Assembly: GCF_900107045.1 (NCBI RefSeq) | Contig: NZ_FNON01000007.1 | Location: 124,001 to 188,000 of the forward strand | Direction of reading: 5' to 3' | Length of the DNA stretch: 64,000 nt | Origin: Amycolatopsis xylanica | GTDB lineage: Bacteria > Actinomycetota > Actinomycetes > Mycobacteriales > Pseudonocardiaceae | Shown: piece after piece, positions 15,984 through 25,340 of the stretch | Numbering within the stretch: the stretch's first letter is position 1 | Layout: every line of letters starts with the position of its first letter | The notes under the pieces: model-generated | Databases searched by the model: none | What the model was told of the DNA's origin: nothing | The model's input: the letters and a program-made list of their open reading frames with translations, nothing else | Position numbers and translations under genes: made by a program

Positions 15984-17842
15984 ACGCACCTGACCGCGTA
16001 CTGGCCGGGCCCTGCAGCCCCGGCAGCAGACGGCTGACCACGCCGTTGCGCCGGATCTCGGGCAAGAAGGGCTCGCGCGAATCGGAGTTCGAACCGATCT
16101 CGTGGGACGAGGCCTTCGCGGCGGTCGCGGCGCGGCTACTGGCACTGCGCGACGAGGGCGAGGCACGGTCGATCGCCACCTGGACCTCGGGCAGCCGGGC
16201 ACACGGGACGGGCTCGCTGATGTCGAGGCTGTTCGCGCTGCTCGGCAGTCCCAACGGGCCGGGCATGGTCGACCCCGGCAGCGCGGCGCTCGCTTCGGCG
16301 TTCGGGCTGGGCATGTTCACCAACGGCTACGGCATCGACGGCGCGACCGGGCAGGACGACCTGGGCTCGTCGAAGTACCTGCTGTTCCTCGGCACGAACC
16401 AGGCCCAGACGCACCCGCTCGTCTTCGACTACCTGCGCCGCGACCGGACCCAGGCCAAGCTGGTGGTCGTCGATCCACGCCGGACGCCGACCACCGCGCG
16501 GGCCGACGAATGGCTCGCGTCGCGTCCGCACACGGACCTGGCGCTGGTGCTCGGCATGCTGTCGCACATCATCACGACCGGCAGGCAGGACCGGCGGTTC
16601 GTCGCGCACTGGGTGACCGGGTTCGAAGAGCTGCGCGACCACTTGCGCGACCACGGCTACACGCCGGACTGGGCGGCGCGGATCACCGGGCTCCCGGCGG
16701 ACACGATCCGGCGCATCGCCGAGGAGTACGCCGCCGCCGACCGGGCGGCCATCTTCTGCGACGCGGGTGTCTCGCATCAGCGCGGCGCGTTCGACGCCTA
16801 CCGGGCGCTGACGTTCCTCGCGGCGGTGACGGGCAACATCGGGATTCCGGGCGGTGGCTGCAATTTCATGCACCACACCTGGCCGGGTGACCTGCGGCTG
16901 CCGCCGCTGACCGTGGCGGTTCCGCCGACGCCGCCAGCTCTCCCGCCGGGCCCGGAGCCGGTGTTGACCGGCAGGCCGTACCGGTTGCGCGCGCTGGTCA
17001 CCCAGGGCAATCCGCTGCAAACGGTCACCGAAAGCACGCGAGTGCGCCAAGCGCTGCGCGAAGTCGAATTCTCCGTCCACATCGGACTTGTCATGGACGA
17101 GATCGCTTATCACGCGGACCTGATCCTGCCCTCGTGCGGTGAGCTGGAGTTCGAGGGTGTGTACCGGCACCGCGACGACCGGGCCGTGCGCTGGCACCAC
17201 CAGACGCTGCCGCGGGCCGGGCTGTCCCGGCCGGATTGGGAGATCTGGATCGGCCTCGCGCGAGCGCTCGGCGACGTGGACGCCGTGCGCGGCCCGGCGT
17301 ACTGGCACGACGCGTTTCCCTTGGCGTGGCTGGACTATCCGACGCTGTGGGCGGAGTTCGTCGCGCACACACCGGGGATGGGCGGCATGACACAGGCGCG
17401 CCTGGAAGCACAGGACGAGCCGCTGCGGTGGCCATGTCCGAGCGTCGGGCATCCCGGGGTCAGCGTGCTGTACGCGGACCATCCGTCCTGGTACGAAGCG
17501 GCGGCCGCGCTGGGCGCGCCGGGCAAACGGTTCCTCACCGCGAGCGGGAAGGTCGAATTCGTGAACGTCAGCAACCCGCGGCTACCGGTCTTCGGGCAGC
17601 CCGAGCTCCGCCCTGATCGCGGCCGAATGCTCCCCCAGGTCCGGAACGGGATCCAGCCGCGGCAGCCTGCCGTGGACGTCGACCGGTGGGAGAAGAGCGG
17701 TGACCTCACCCCCGGGCGTACCGACGTCGGCCCAGCGCCGCCGCGCCTCGAGCTGGGGATGCGCGGCGAACTCGGCCATGGTGCGCATCCTGGCGTTGGC
17801 TATGCCGGCCGTGTCCAGACGATGTTCCACCTCAGCCGATGA
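15980..17842 (+). CDS. Molybdopterin oxidoreductase-like protein lacking Fe-S and C-terminal domains
   Basis: Residues about 36-530 follow the DMSO-reductase/polysulfide-reductase fold: ISWDEAFAAVAARL, LLFLGTNQAQTHPLVFD, LVVVDPRRTPTTARADEW, TGNIGIPGGGCNFMHH and ADLILPSCGELEFEGVYRH. Three things are missing. There is no N-terminal [4Fe-4S] cysteine set. The usual metal-ligand Cys position reads VDPGSAALA. The C-terminal MGD-binding domain is replaced by about 87 residues read antisense through the CaiB gene from about 17582. The reading frame stays open and coupled to the upstream gene. It is either a degrading gene or an unusual paralogue. Confidence 0.65.
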   Translation: MNAPDRVLAGPCSPGSRRLTTPLRRISGKKGSRESEFEPISWDEAFAAVAARLLALRDEGEARSIATWTSGSRAHGTGSLMSRLFALLGSPNGPGMVDPGSAALASAFGLGMFTNGYGIDGATGQDDLGSSKYLLFLGTNQAQTHPLVFDYLRRDRTQAKLVVVDPRRTPTTARADEWLASRPHTDLALVLGMLSHIITTGRQDRRFVAHWVTGFEELRDHLRDHGYTPDWAARITGLPADTIRRIAEEYAAADRAAIFCDAGVSHQRGAFDAYRALTFLAAVTGNIGIPGGGCNFMHHTWPGDLRLPPLTVAVPPTPPALPPGPEPVLTGRPYRLRALVTQGNPLQTVTESTRVRQALREVEFSVHIGLVMDEIAYHADLILPSCGELEFEGVYRHRDDRAVRWHHQTLPRAGLSRPDWEIWIGLARALGDVDAVRGPAYWHDAFPLAWLDYPTLWAEFVAHTPGMGGMTQARLEAQDEPLRWPCPSVGHPGVSVLYADHPSWYEAAAALGAPGKRFLTASGKVEFVNVSNPRLPVFGQPELRPDRGRMLPQVRNGIQPRQPAVDVDRWEKSGDLTPGRTDVGPAPPRLELGMRGELGHGAHPGVGYAGRVQTMFHLSR

Positions 17843-18709
17843 GCGCCCGGCGAGCGCTTGCTCGAGCAGCGCGGTCAGCTCGTCGTCGTGCGCGACCCGC
17901 GCGGTGTTCGTCGCGAACCGGGCGTCCGTGGCCAGATCCGCCCGGCCCAGCACGGATTCGCAGAGCGCGCGCCATTCCCGGTCGTTCTGCACCCCGATGA
18001 ACACGGTCCCGTCCGCGGTCCGATAGGGACCATAAGGCGAGATCGCGGCGTGCTTGGCGCCCGCCCTCGGCGGTTCGGTTCCGCCGTATTTGGCGAAGTA
18101 ATAAGGGAAACCGGCCCATTCGCCGAGCGCGTCGAGCATGGCGACGTCGAACGTCGTGCCCTTGCCGGTCCGTTCGCGTTCGTAGAGCGCGGAAAGCACC
18201 CCGCTGTAGGCGTACATGCCCGCGGCGATGTCGGCCACCGGGATGCCCGCCTTGGCGGGTTCTCCCGGTGTGCCGGTGAGGGACACGACGCCCGCCTCGC
18301 ACTGCACGAGCAGGTCGTAGGCCTTCTTGTCCTGGTACGGCCCGTCCGGGCCATATCCGGAGATGTTGGCGACGATCAGGCGTTCGTGCGTGGTGAGGCC
18401 GAGCCGGTCGACGGCACCGGGCGCGAGGTTCTGGACGAACACGTCGGCTTTCGCGATGAGCGCGTCCAGCACCTCGCGGTCCTTCGGGTCCTTGATGTCG
18501 AGTGTGATGCTCTCCTTGTTGCGGTTGAGCCAGATGAAGTGACTCGACTGGCCGTGCACCGTCTCGTCGTACTTTCTCGCGAAGTCCCCGGTGCCCGGCC
18601 GCTCGATCTTGATGACGCGGGCGCCGAGGTCGGCCAGCTGCCGCGTGGCGAACGGCGCGGCGACCGCCTGTTCCAGCGCGACGACGAGGATTCCTTCCAG
18701 GGGGAGCAT
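17582..18709 (-). CDS. CaiB/BaiF family III CoA transferase
   Basis: This 375-residue protein is a full-length class III CoA transferase. It opens LEGILVVALEQAVAAPFATRQLADLGARVIKIERP, with the catalytic Asp region later in YDLLVQCEAG, and ends LGEHSAAIRAELGL. The family moves CoA between organic acids; this subtype resembles succinate, itaconate or mesaconate transferases. The ATG shares a base with the acyl-CoA dehydrogenase stop (TAATG). With its operon partners, it probably activates a dicarboxylic or hydroxy acid as a CoA ester. Its last 260 bp are overlapped antisense by the molybdopterin oxidoreductase-like frame. Confidence 0.9.
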   Translation of the reverse strand: MLPLEGILVVALEQAVAAPFATRQLADLGARVIKIERPGTGDFARKYDETVHGQSSHFIWLNRNKESITLDIKDPKDREVLDALIAKADVFVQNLAPGAVDRLGLTTHERLIVANISGYGPDGPYQDKKAYDLLVQCEAGVVSLTGTPGEPAKAGIPVADIAAGMYAYSGVLSALYERERTGKGTTFDVAMLDALGEWAGFPYYFAKYGGTEPPRAGAKHAAISPYGPYRTADGTVFIGVQNDREWRALCESVLGRADLATDARFATNTARVAHDDELTALLEQALAGRSSAEVEHRLDTAGIANARMRTMAEFAAHPQLEARRRWADVGTPGGEVTALLPPVDVHGRLPRLDPVPDLGEHSAAIRAELGLPEDR

Positions 18710-19848
18710 TATCGGCCACCCCGTTCGACGAGCTGGCGGGCGATGACCGTCCGCTGGATCTCGTTGGTGCCCTCGCCGACGATCATCAGCGGTGCGTCGC
18801 GGAAATACCGCTCGACATCGAACTCGGTCGAGTACCCGTACCCGCCGTGGATCCGGACGGCGTCGAGTGCGACCTCCATCGCGGTCTCGGAGGCGAACAG
18901 TTTGGCCATCCCGGCTTCGAGGTCGGCCCGCGCGCCGGTGTCGTACTTCGCGGCGGCGAAGAGGGTGAGCTGACGCGCGGCGGTCAGTTTCGTGGCCATG
19001 TCGGCGAGGAGGTTGCCGATGCTCTGGTGCTGCCAGATCGGCTTGCCGAAGCTGGTCCGTTCCCGCGCGTAGGCGAGCGAATCGTCCAAAGCCGCCGTGG
19101 CGACACCCAAAGCACGCGCCGCGACCTGGATGCGGCCGATCTCGAGTCCGCGCATCATCTGGGCGAACCCGTGGCCTTCCTCGGTGCCGAGCAGCGACTC
19201 GCGGGACGTTTTGTAGCCATCGAAGGACAGTTCGCAGGCTTCGACGCCCTTGTAGCCGAGCTTCGGCAGATCCCTGGACACGGTCAGCCCGTCGCCAGGC
19301 TCGACCAGCAGGATGCTGATCCCGCGATGCTTCTCGGCCAGTGGATCCGTTTTGCACAGCAGCGCGATCAGCCCGGCGCGGCGGGCGTTGCTGATCCAGG
19401 TCTTGGCGCCGTTGACCACATAAGACTCGTCCCGCCGCAGCGCGGTCGTGGTGATGGCCTGGAGGTCACTGCCACCGGACGGTTCGGTGAGCGCCATGGT
19501 CGCCCTGATCTCACCGGTCGCCATCTTGGGCAGGTAGTGGCGTTTTTGGTGCGGTGTGCCGAACTCCCCGATCAGCTTCGCGACGACCGTGTGCCCGCCC
19601 ATCGCACCGGCGAGGCTCATCCACCCACGCGCGAGCTGCTCGGTGACGTGCACGAAGCACTCGGCCGAGACGTCCGTGCCGCCGTACTCCTCGGCGATGC
19701 CCAGCCCGTAGACACCGAGCTGTTTCATGGTGGCGATCAGCCGCCCGGGGTAGGTGTTCGCGTGCTCGAGCTCGCGGACCACCGGCCGGACCTCACGGTC
19801 GACGAACTCCCGCACCGTCTCGACGACGGTCGTCTCTTCCTCGGTCAC
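18709..19848 (-). CDS. Acyl-CoA dehydrogenase
   Basis: The 379-residue protein has the full ACAD layout: N-terminal helices, the MALTEPSGGSDL flavin-binding loop, a central beta domain with NGAKTWISNA, and a C-terminal signature RIHGGYGYSTEFDVERYFRD with the GEGTNEIQR end. A catalytic Glu is expected in the last region. ACADs introduce a trans double bond into an acyl-CoA and pass electrons to ETF. GTG start overlaps the upstream stop by 4 bp. Being between a 2-hydroxyacid dehydrogenase and a CoA transferase suggests a short-chain or dicarboxylic substrate. Confidence 0.92.
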   Translation of the reverse strand: MTEEETTVVETVREFVDREVRPVVRELEHANTYPGRLIATMKQLGVYGLGIAEEYGGTDVSAECFVHVTEQLARGWMSLAGAMGGHTVVAKLIGEFGTPHQKRHYLPKMATGEIRATMALTEPSGGSDLQAITTTALRRDESYVVNGAKTWISNARRAGLIALLCKTDPLAEKHRGISILLVEPGDGLTVSRDLPKLGYKGVEACELSFDGYKTSRESLLGTEEGHGFAQMMRGLEIGRIQVAARALGVATAALDDSLAYARERTSFGKPIWQHQSIGNLLADMATKLTAARQLTLFAAAKYDTGARADLEAGMAKLFASETAMEVALDAVRIHGGYGYSTEFDVERYFRDAPLMIVGEGTNEIQRTVIARQLVERGGR

Positions 19849-22655
19849 CTCTCCACCGTACGAAGGGCTTGCCTCAGCAGCTCGGCCAGATGAACGGCGC
19901 GGCGGCCTTCGAGCTGCTCAAGCTGCGTGCGGCAGCTGAAGCCGTCCGAAACCACGACGGTCCCGGGTGAGGCGGCGCGCACGGCCGGGAGCATGCGGTC
20001 CTCCGCGCAGGCGACGGAGACGTCGTAGTGGCCGTCTTCGAAGCCGAAGTTGCCCGCGAGGCCGCAGCAGCCGGAGTCCATGGTCGTATTGCGGATCCCG
20101 GCCGCGGCCATCACCTTTTCGTCGGCCGCGAAGCCGAGCACGGCGTGCTGATGGCAATGGACCTGCGTGAGCGTGTCGATGTCCAGGTCGGCGAATTCGG
20201 TGCCGGTCAGCAGTTCGGCGAACGTCTTGGTGCGAGCCGTCAGCAGCTCCGCCGTCGGGTCATCCGGCAGCAACGCCTTGAGGTCGCCGCGGAACAGGGC
20301 CGTGCAGCTCGGTTCGAGACCCGCCACCTCATACCCTGCGTCGAGATAAGGCTTGAGAACGTCGAGAGTGTTGCGCAGCACCCGCCGCGCCATGCCGAGC
20401 TGGCCGGTCGACACCCACGTCAGCCCGCAGCACACGGGCCGATCCGGGATGACGACCTCGTACCCGGCCGCGGTCAGCACCTCGGCCGCCGCGTCGAGCA
20501 CGTCCGGGGTGAAGTGGTTGTTGAACGAATCCGGCCACAACACCACGCGCCGCTCCCCTGTCGCCCAACGCTTCAGGTCCCGGCGCCGACGGGTGAAGGG
20601 CTCGGCAAAGGTTGGCAAGTCGCGCTCGGCCGCGATCCCGCCGAGACGCTTAAGCGGCTTACTAAGCACCTTGGTGACAGCATTCGCGACGCGCGGCATG
20701 CGCCCGGCGAGCCGGAGCCACATCGGCAGCCAGCCCATCGAATAATGCGACGCGGGCCTGATGCGGCCGCGATAGTGCTGGTACTGGAACTCGGCCTTGT
20801 ATGTCGCCATGTCGACATCGACCGGGCAGTCGGACAGACAGCCCTTGCACGACAGGCACAGGTCGAGCGCGTCCCGCACCTCCTCGGACCGCCAGCCGTC
20901 GGTGATCAGCTCGCCATTGATCATCTCCGCGAGCAGGTGCGCGCGCCCGCGTGTCGAGTCCTTCTCCTCGCGGGTGACCCGGTAGCTCGGGCACATCACG
21001 CCCGAGCTACCGGTGTTGCGGCATTTCCCGACGCCGACGCACCGCCGCATCGCCTCGTCGAACCGGCCGTGGTCCTCGGGAAAGCCGAGGAACGTCGGCA
21101 TGGCCGCGGACCGCACGCGCAGGTCGGCGTCGACCGGCCGCGCGTTGACCAGAATCCCGGGGTTCATCCGGCCGTCCGGGTCGAACAGCGTCTTGAAGCG
21201 CTCGAACAGCCCGATCACCTCGGGGCTGTACATCCGCGGCAGCAGCTCCGAGCGCGCCTGCCCGTCGCCGTGCTCACCGGACAGCGAACCGCCGTGCGCC
21301 GCGACCAGGTCCGCCGACTGCTCCAGGAACGTCCGGAACCGCGCGATCCCAGGCTCCGACAGCAGGTCGAAATCGAGCCGCATATGTAAGCAGCCCTCAC
21401 CGTAGTGCCCGTAGACGACACTTTGCCTGCCGTGCTCGGCCATCAGTGCCTTGAAGTCACGCAGGTACGCGCCCAGGTTTTCCGGCGGCACCGCGGCGTC
21501 CTCCCAGCCGGGCCACGCCTCCGACCCGTCGGCCAGCCTGGTCGCGAGCCCGGCGCCCTCCTCGCGGATCCGCCACAGCCGTTTCTGCGCGGCCGGGTCG
21601 GTCAGCACGACCTGCCCGGTCAGCCTGCCCGCCAGCTTGCGCGCGAGGTCGGCGGCCCGGCGCTCGGCCTCCCCTGGCTCGTCACCCGCCATTTCGACGA
21701 ACAACCACGCCCCACCATCCGGCAGGCCCACCCGCCGGTGCCCGGGCAGCAGCGCGACAAGCTCGGCGTCGACGCCTTCGACGGTCAGCGGCGACCACGG
21801 CAGGATGTCCATGACCGCGTCGGCGGCGGCGATATCCGACGGGAAACCCAGCACCGCCAAGGCTTTGTGCTTGGGCAGCTCGGCGAGCGAAACGGTCGCT
21901 TCGAGCACGGTGACGCAGGTGCCCTCGCTGCCGACGAGTGCCTTGGCGACGTCGAAACCGTTCTCCGGCAACAGGTGTTCGAGCCCGTACCCGGACACTC
22001 GGCGCGGCCAAGTGGACAGTTCGGTGCGCAGCAGCGCCAAGTTCTCGTCGACGAGTGCCTTGAGCCCGCGGTAGATCCGGCCTTCGCTGCCCGGCAACGC
22101 GGACCGGCGGTCCACTTCGGACGGTGCGGTGGCGCCAACGGTCATCCTGGTCCCGTCGTAGAGCAGGACGTCGAGTTCGCGGACGACGTCGACCGTGCGG
22201 CCCCAGGCGACCGAATGCGAGCCGCACGCGTTGTTGCCGATCATCCCGCCGATCGTGCACCGGCTGTGCGTCGACGGATCGGGCCCGAACCGCAGCCCGT
22301 GCGGCGCGGCGAGCGCCTGCAGATCGTCGAGCACGGTGCCCGGCGCGACCCGCGCGAGCCGCCGCCCGGGGTCGAGTGCACGGACGCCGGCGAAGTACCG
22401 GGACGTGTCGACGATGACGCCCGGCCCGCACGAGTTGCCCGCGACGCTGGTCCCACCGCCGCGCGCGATCACGGGAAGTCCCTGGTCGCGGCAGTGCGCG
22501 AGCGCCTCGATCAGCTCTTCGGCGTCACGCGGGCGCACGACGCCGAGCGGCACGTGCCGGTAGTTGGACGCGTCGGTCGTGTACAGGGCGAGCGTCGCGG
22601 CGTCGCGGGTGATCTCCACCGGTCCAGTTAAAACAATTCGGCCCTCGGTCTCCAC
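19845..22655 (-). CDS. FAD and Fe-S 2-hydroxyacid dehydrogenase fusion
   Basis: This 936-residue protein fuses an FAD-binding type 4 domain (about 35-210; ARGGGTSVAGNS, GNNACGSHS), an FAD-oxidase C domain (about 270-530; HYGEGCLHMR, GEHGDGQARSE), a ferredoxin domain with two cysteine sets (CVGVGKC...C; CLSCKGCLSDCP), and a C-terminal cysteine-rich CCG pair (VCCGLTW, GCCGLAG). The architecture matches E. coli YdiJ and bacterial D-2-hydroxyglutarate or glycolate/lactate dehydrogenases, which pass electrons to quinone or another acceptor. It heads the operon with the ACAD and CoA transferase. Confidence 0.9.
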   Translation of the reverse strand: METEGRIVLTGPVEITRDAATLALYTTDASNYRHVPLGVVRPRDAEELIEALAHCRDQGLPVIARGGGTSVAGNSCGPGVIVDTSRYFAGVRALDPGRRLARVAPGTVLDDLQALAAPHGLRFGPDPSTHSRCTIGGMIGNNACGSHSVAWGRTVDVVRELDVLLYDGTRMTVGATAPSEVDRRSALPGSEGRIYRGLKALVDENLALLRTELSTWPRRVSGYGLEHLLPENGFDVAKALVGSEGTCVTVLEATVSLAELPKHKALAVLGFPSDIAAADAVMDILPWSPLTVEGVDAELVALLPGHRRVGLPDGGAWLFVEMAGDEPGEAERRAADLARKLAGRLTGQVVLTDPAAQKRLWRIREEGAGLATRLADGSEAWPGWEDAAVPPENLGAYLRDFKALMAEHGRQSVVYGHYGEGCLHMRLDFDLLSEPGIARFRTFLEQSADLVAAHGGSLSGEHGDGQARSELLPRMYSPEVIGLFERFKTLFDPDGRMNPGILVNARPVDADLRVRSAAMPTFLGFPEDHGRFDEAMRRCVGVGKCRNTGSSGVMCPSYRVTREEKDSTRGRAHLLAEMINGELITDGWRSEEVRDALDLCLSCKGCLSDCPVDVDMATYKAEFQYQHYRGRIRPASHYSMGWLPMWLRLAGRMPRVANAVTKVLSKPLKRLGGIAAERDLPTFAEPFTRRRRDLKRWATGERRVVLWPDSFNNHFTPDVLDAAAEVLTAAGYEVVIPDRPVCCGLTWVSTGQLGMARRVLRNTLDVLKPYLDAGYEVAGLEPSCTALFRGDLKALLPDDPTAELLTARTKTFAELLTGTEFADLDIDTLTQVHCHQHAVLGFAADEKVMAAAGIRNTTMDSGCCGLAGNFGFEDGHYDVSVACAEDRMLPAVRAASPGTVVVSDGFSCRTQLEQLEGRRAVHLAELLRQALRTVER

Positions 22656-22690
22656 TCGGGTATGTCCGGATCCGGTCGCTTTGTGTCAAG

Positions 22691-23869
22691 GTGACCGGCG
22701 TGACGGCAAGGGAGCACGTCGCCAGTGATCGCGCCGCCGAGCTCAGCGCCACGCTCGACGGCCTTCTGCGTGAGCGCGAATCGCTGCTCGCCACCCTGGA
22801 CCGGGTGGTCGCGCTGCACGGCACCGCGCGGCTGATCCGCGAGTCCATCGGCGTCCATTCCGGGTTCGTCGGCGAGCTGGACAAGCCGGGTGAGGCCGTC
22901 ATCCGCTGGATGTCGGGCAACCGGACCGACGCGCTGCAGAACCTGGTCGTGCCGGTCGGCCAGGGCATCGGCGGCCGGGTGCTGGCGCTGGGGAAGCCGG
23001 TCAGGGTCAACGACTACGTCAGCTCAACGGCCATCACCCACCAGTTCGACGCGCAGGTCCGCGGCGAGGGCATCGGCGCGATGCTCGCGGTGCCGATCTT
23101 CAGCCGGGTCGGCGACCGGACCGAAACCGTCGCCATCGCCTACGCCGCGATGCGCGAGGCGGCCGAGTTCGGCGACGACGCCGTCCACACGCTCGAACTG
23201 GTCGCCCAGCAGGCCGGAACCGCACTCGAACTGGCCAAGATCGCCGAATCGAAGCGCGAGAACGCCGTCTCGGCCGAGCGCCAGCGCATGCAGAGCGCGT
23301 TGCACGATTCGGTCGGCGCGCTGCTGTTCTCCATCGGCGTCCAGGTGCGGAACCTGCACGAAGACATCCAGGACAACCCCGTGCTCGCCTCGCGGCTGCG
23401 CAGGCTGGAGGGCGACGTCTCGGCCGCGTCCAGCGCGCTGCGCGAGTCGCTGCTCGCGCTGTCGGAGTCCAGCCCGGAGCGGGCGCTGCCGGTCGAGCTG
23501 GCCGAACATTGCCGCTCGTTCGAAGCCCGCTGCGGCGTCCCCGCGCGGTTCGTCCAGCTCGCGCCGGTACCGCCGCTGGACGCCGAACGCACCGCGCTGC
23601 TCATCTCGGCCGTCCGCGAAGGCCTGCTCAACGTCGAAAAACACGCACGAGCGCTCTCGGTCGTGGTCAGCCTGCTGCCCAGCGACGGCGGGGTCCAGGT
23701 GGTCGTCGCCGACGACGGCACCGGCGAGCCGTCGCTGGAGGCGCCCGGCACCGGCATGGGCCTGCGCGGCCTCGCCGAACGCGCCGCCAGGCTCGGCGGC
23801 CGGGTCAGCGTCGTCCGCGACGAGGACGACGGCTGCACCCTGCGCGCCTGGGTCGGACGGCCCTCGTGA
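22691..23869 (+). CDS. GAF-domain NarL-type sensor histidine kinase
   Basis: The 392-residue soluble kinase has a GAF domain (about 35-185; VPVGQGIGGRVLALGKP, IGAMLAVPIFS), a HisKA_3 dimer domain with the phospho-accepting His in ALHDSVGALL (about 205), and a HATPase with EGLLNVEKHA and GMGLRGLAER. No membrane segment is seen, so it senses a cytoplasmic signal. GTG start at 22691. Its stop overlaps the regulator start (GTGA), giving a tightly coupled two-component pair. It is divergent from the 2-hydroxyacid operon with a 35-bp gap, so it may control that operon. Confidence 0.88.
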   Translation: MTGVTAREHVASDRAAELSATLDGLLRERESLLATLDRVVALHGTARLIRESIGVHSGFVGELDKPGEAVIRWMSGNRTDALQNLVVPVGQGIGGRVLALGKPVRVNDYVSSTAITHQFDAQVRGEGIGAMLAVPIFSRVGDRTETVAIAYAAMREAAEFGDDAVHTLELVAQQAGTALELAKIAESKRENAVSAERQRMQSALHDSVGALLFSIGVQVRNLHEDIQDNPVLASRLRRLEGDVSAASSALRESLLALSESSPERALPVELAEHCRSFEARCGVPARFVQLAPVPPLDAERTALLISAVREGLLNVEKHARALSVVVSLLPSDGGVQVVVADDGTGEPSLEAPGTGMGLRGLAERAARLGGRVSVVRDEDDGCTLRAWVGRPS

Positions 23870-24486
23870 CCTGGCGGGTCATGGTCGTCGACGACCACCC
23901 GGTGGTCCGCGACGGCGTCGCGCTGCTCCTGCGCTCCGACCCGTCACTGACCGTCGTCGGCTCGGCCGAATCCGGCCACACGGCACTGAGCCGCGTGCTC
24001 GAACTCCGCCCCGACCTGATCCTGCTCGACCTCCGGCTGCCGGACATGCTCGCGCCCGAGGTCGTCGGCGAACTCCGCAAGCTCCAGCCCGCCGCGCGGA
24101 TCGTGGTGTTCACCGCGCACGGCGACCACCAGGGCGTGCTGGCCGCACTCGACTCCGGCGCGCACGGCTGCCTGCTCAAGGACGTCGCCGGCACCGATCT
24201 CGTCGCCGCGCTGCGCCGCGTCCTGCGCGGGGAACGCGTGGTCGACCCCCGCATCCTGCCCGACGACGGCCAGCGTTCCGACGCGCTCGCCCGCAGCGGC
24301 CTGACCCGCCGCGAGTACGAGGTGCTGCGGCTCGCCGCCCAGGGCCAGACCAACCCCGAGATCGCCGAATCGACCGGCCTCGCCCGCAACACCGTCAAGA
24401 CGTATCTGCAGTCGGCGCTGCACAAACTCGGCGCCCGCAACCGCGTCGAAGCCATCGGCAAGGCCTCGGAAGCCGGGCTTCTCTAG
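23866..24486 (+). CDS. NarL/LuxR-type response regulator
   Basis: The 206-residue protein has a receiver domain (acidic pair in MVVDDHPVVRDG, phospho-accepting Asp about 55 in LILLDLRLPD, Lys in CLLKDV) and a C-terminal LuxR helix-turn-helix (LTRREYEVLRLAAQGQTN, ARNTVKTYLQSALHKLGA). GTG start overlaps the kinase stop by 4 bp. It is the cognate partner of the GAF kinase. Targets are not shown; the divergent FAD/Fe-S dehydrogenase operon is the nearest candidate. Confidence 0.92.
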   Translation: MTWRVMVVDDHPVVRDGVALLLRSDPSLTVVGSAESGHTALSRVLELRPDLILLDLRLPDMLAPEVVGELRKLQPAARIVVFTAHGDHQGVLAALDSGAHGCLLKDVAGTDLVAALRRVLRGERVVDPRILPDDGQRSDALARSGLTRREYEVLRLAAQGQTNPEIAESTGLARNTVKTYLQSALHKLGARNRVEAIGKASEAGLL

Positions 24487-24589
24487 CTGTCAAGGCTACG
24501 CAGTGTCACGATGCGGCAAACACTGTAGCGACTCTCATACCTCCCGCGACTTGATGAACAGGCTAAGGCCAACACAAGGAGGGGTGAAA

Positions 24590-25285
24590 ATGTTGCCACA
24601 AACGTGGGTCCAAATTCTCATCATCCTTGTGACCATCATCCCCGGCTTTGTCTACCAAATCACCAGAAGAACACTACGTGGGCCAAGCCCCGACGAACTC
24701 GAGGTGCCAATACGCATATTGCGAGCAGTCTCAACTAGCGTCGCTTTTGCAGGACTGTACATTCTCGCATGCAGGCAGAGCCTGCTAGACCTATTTCGAA
24801 GTAACGAAACAACAAAGGGTGACCCTAGATACATAGCAGCGATCGGCCTCTTACTCGTAATCATCTTTCCCTGGCTTGCCGCGCATGCGACCTTCTACTT
24901 CACAACCGCAACCTGGTGGTTGAGGTTCCGCGCCAAGATCGGTGCAGCCGTAAGAAAACGATTTGGCCTTCGCAGAGCCTACACGCCAGATCCAACTGCA
25001 TGGGATTTCGCCTTCAGAAGAACAGGCCCCACCTGGGTGCGAGTGCTGACGGAAGACGGCCGCTGGATGGGGGGATGGTTCGACGAGTCGTCATTCGCCT
25101 CATCATATCCCCATCCGCGGGAACTATACCTGGAAAAATCTTTTGAAATGAAAGAAGACGGCGCTTTCACAGGACGAGTAGCGGCCGAATCTGGAATCTA
25201 TATTCGATGCGAGGACATCGTCACGATCGAGTTCCCAACCGGCAACGAGCCTTCAGAGCCAGGCAAGAGCAGACCAGAGGAGTGA
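24590..25285 (+). CDS. DUF6338-like membrane protein in a low-GC island
   Basis: A strong AAGGAGGGG site precedes the ATG at 24590. The 231-residue product has an N-terminal membrane segment (WVQILIILVTIIPGFVYQI), a polar RG-SPDELEVP stretch, two further membrane segments (about 45-62 and 81-103), and a cytoplasmic C-terminal domain (about 130-231) with WVRVLTEDGRWMGGWFDE and RELYLEKSF. This layout matches my memory of the DUF6338 family, whose function is unknown. Codons such as AGA, ATA and CTA and clearly lower GC than both neighbours point to horizontal gain. Two tiny genes follow directly. Confidence 0.7.
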   Translation: MLPQTWVQILIILVTIIPGFVYQITRRTLRGPSPDELEVPIRILRAVSTSVAFAGLYILACRQSLLDLFRSNETTKGDPRYIAAIGLLLVIIFPWLAAHATFYFTTATWWLRFRAKIGAAVRKRFGLRRAYTPDPTAWDFAFRRTGPTWVRVLTEDGRWMGGWFDESSFASSYPHPRELYLEKSFEMKEDGAFTGRVAAESGIYIRCEDIVTIEFPTGNEPSEPGKSRPEE

Positions 25286-25340
25286 CAACGTGACATCGAT
25301 CAGCCACACTTGGCCGTCAGCCCGCGCCAAGGAGGACGAC

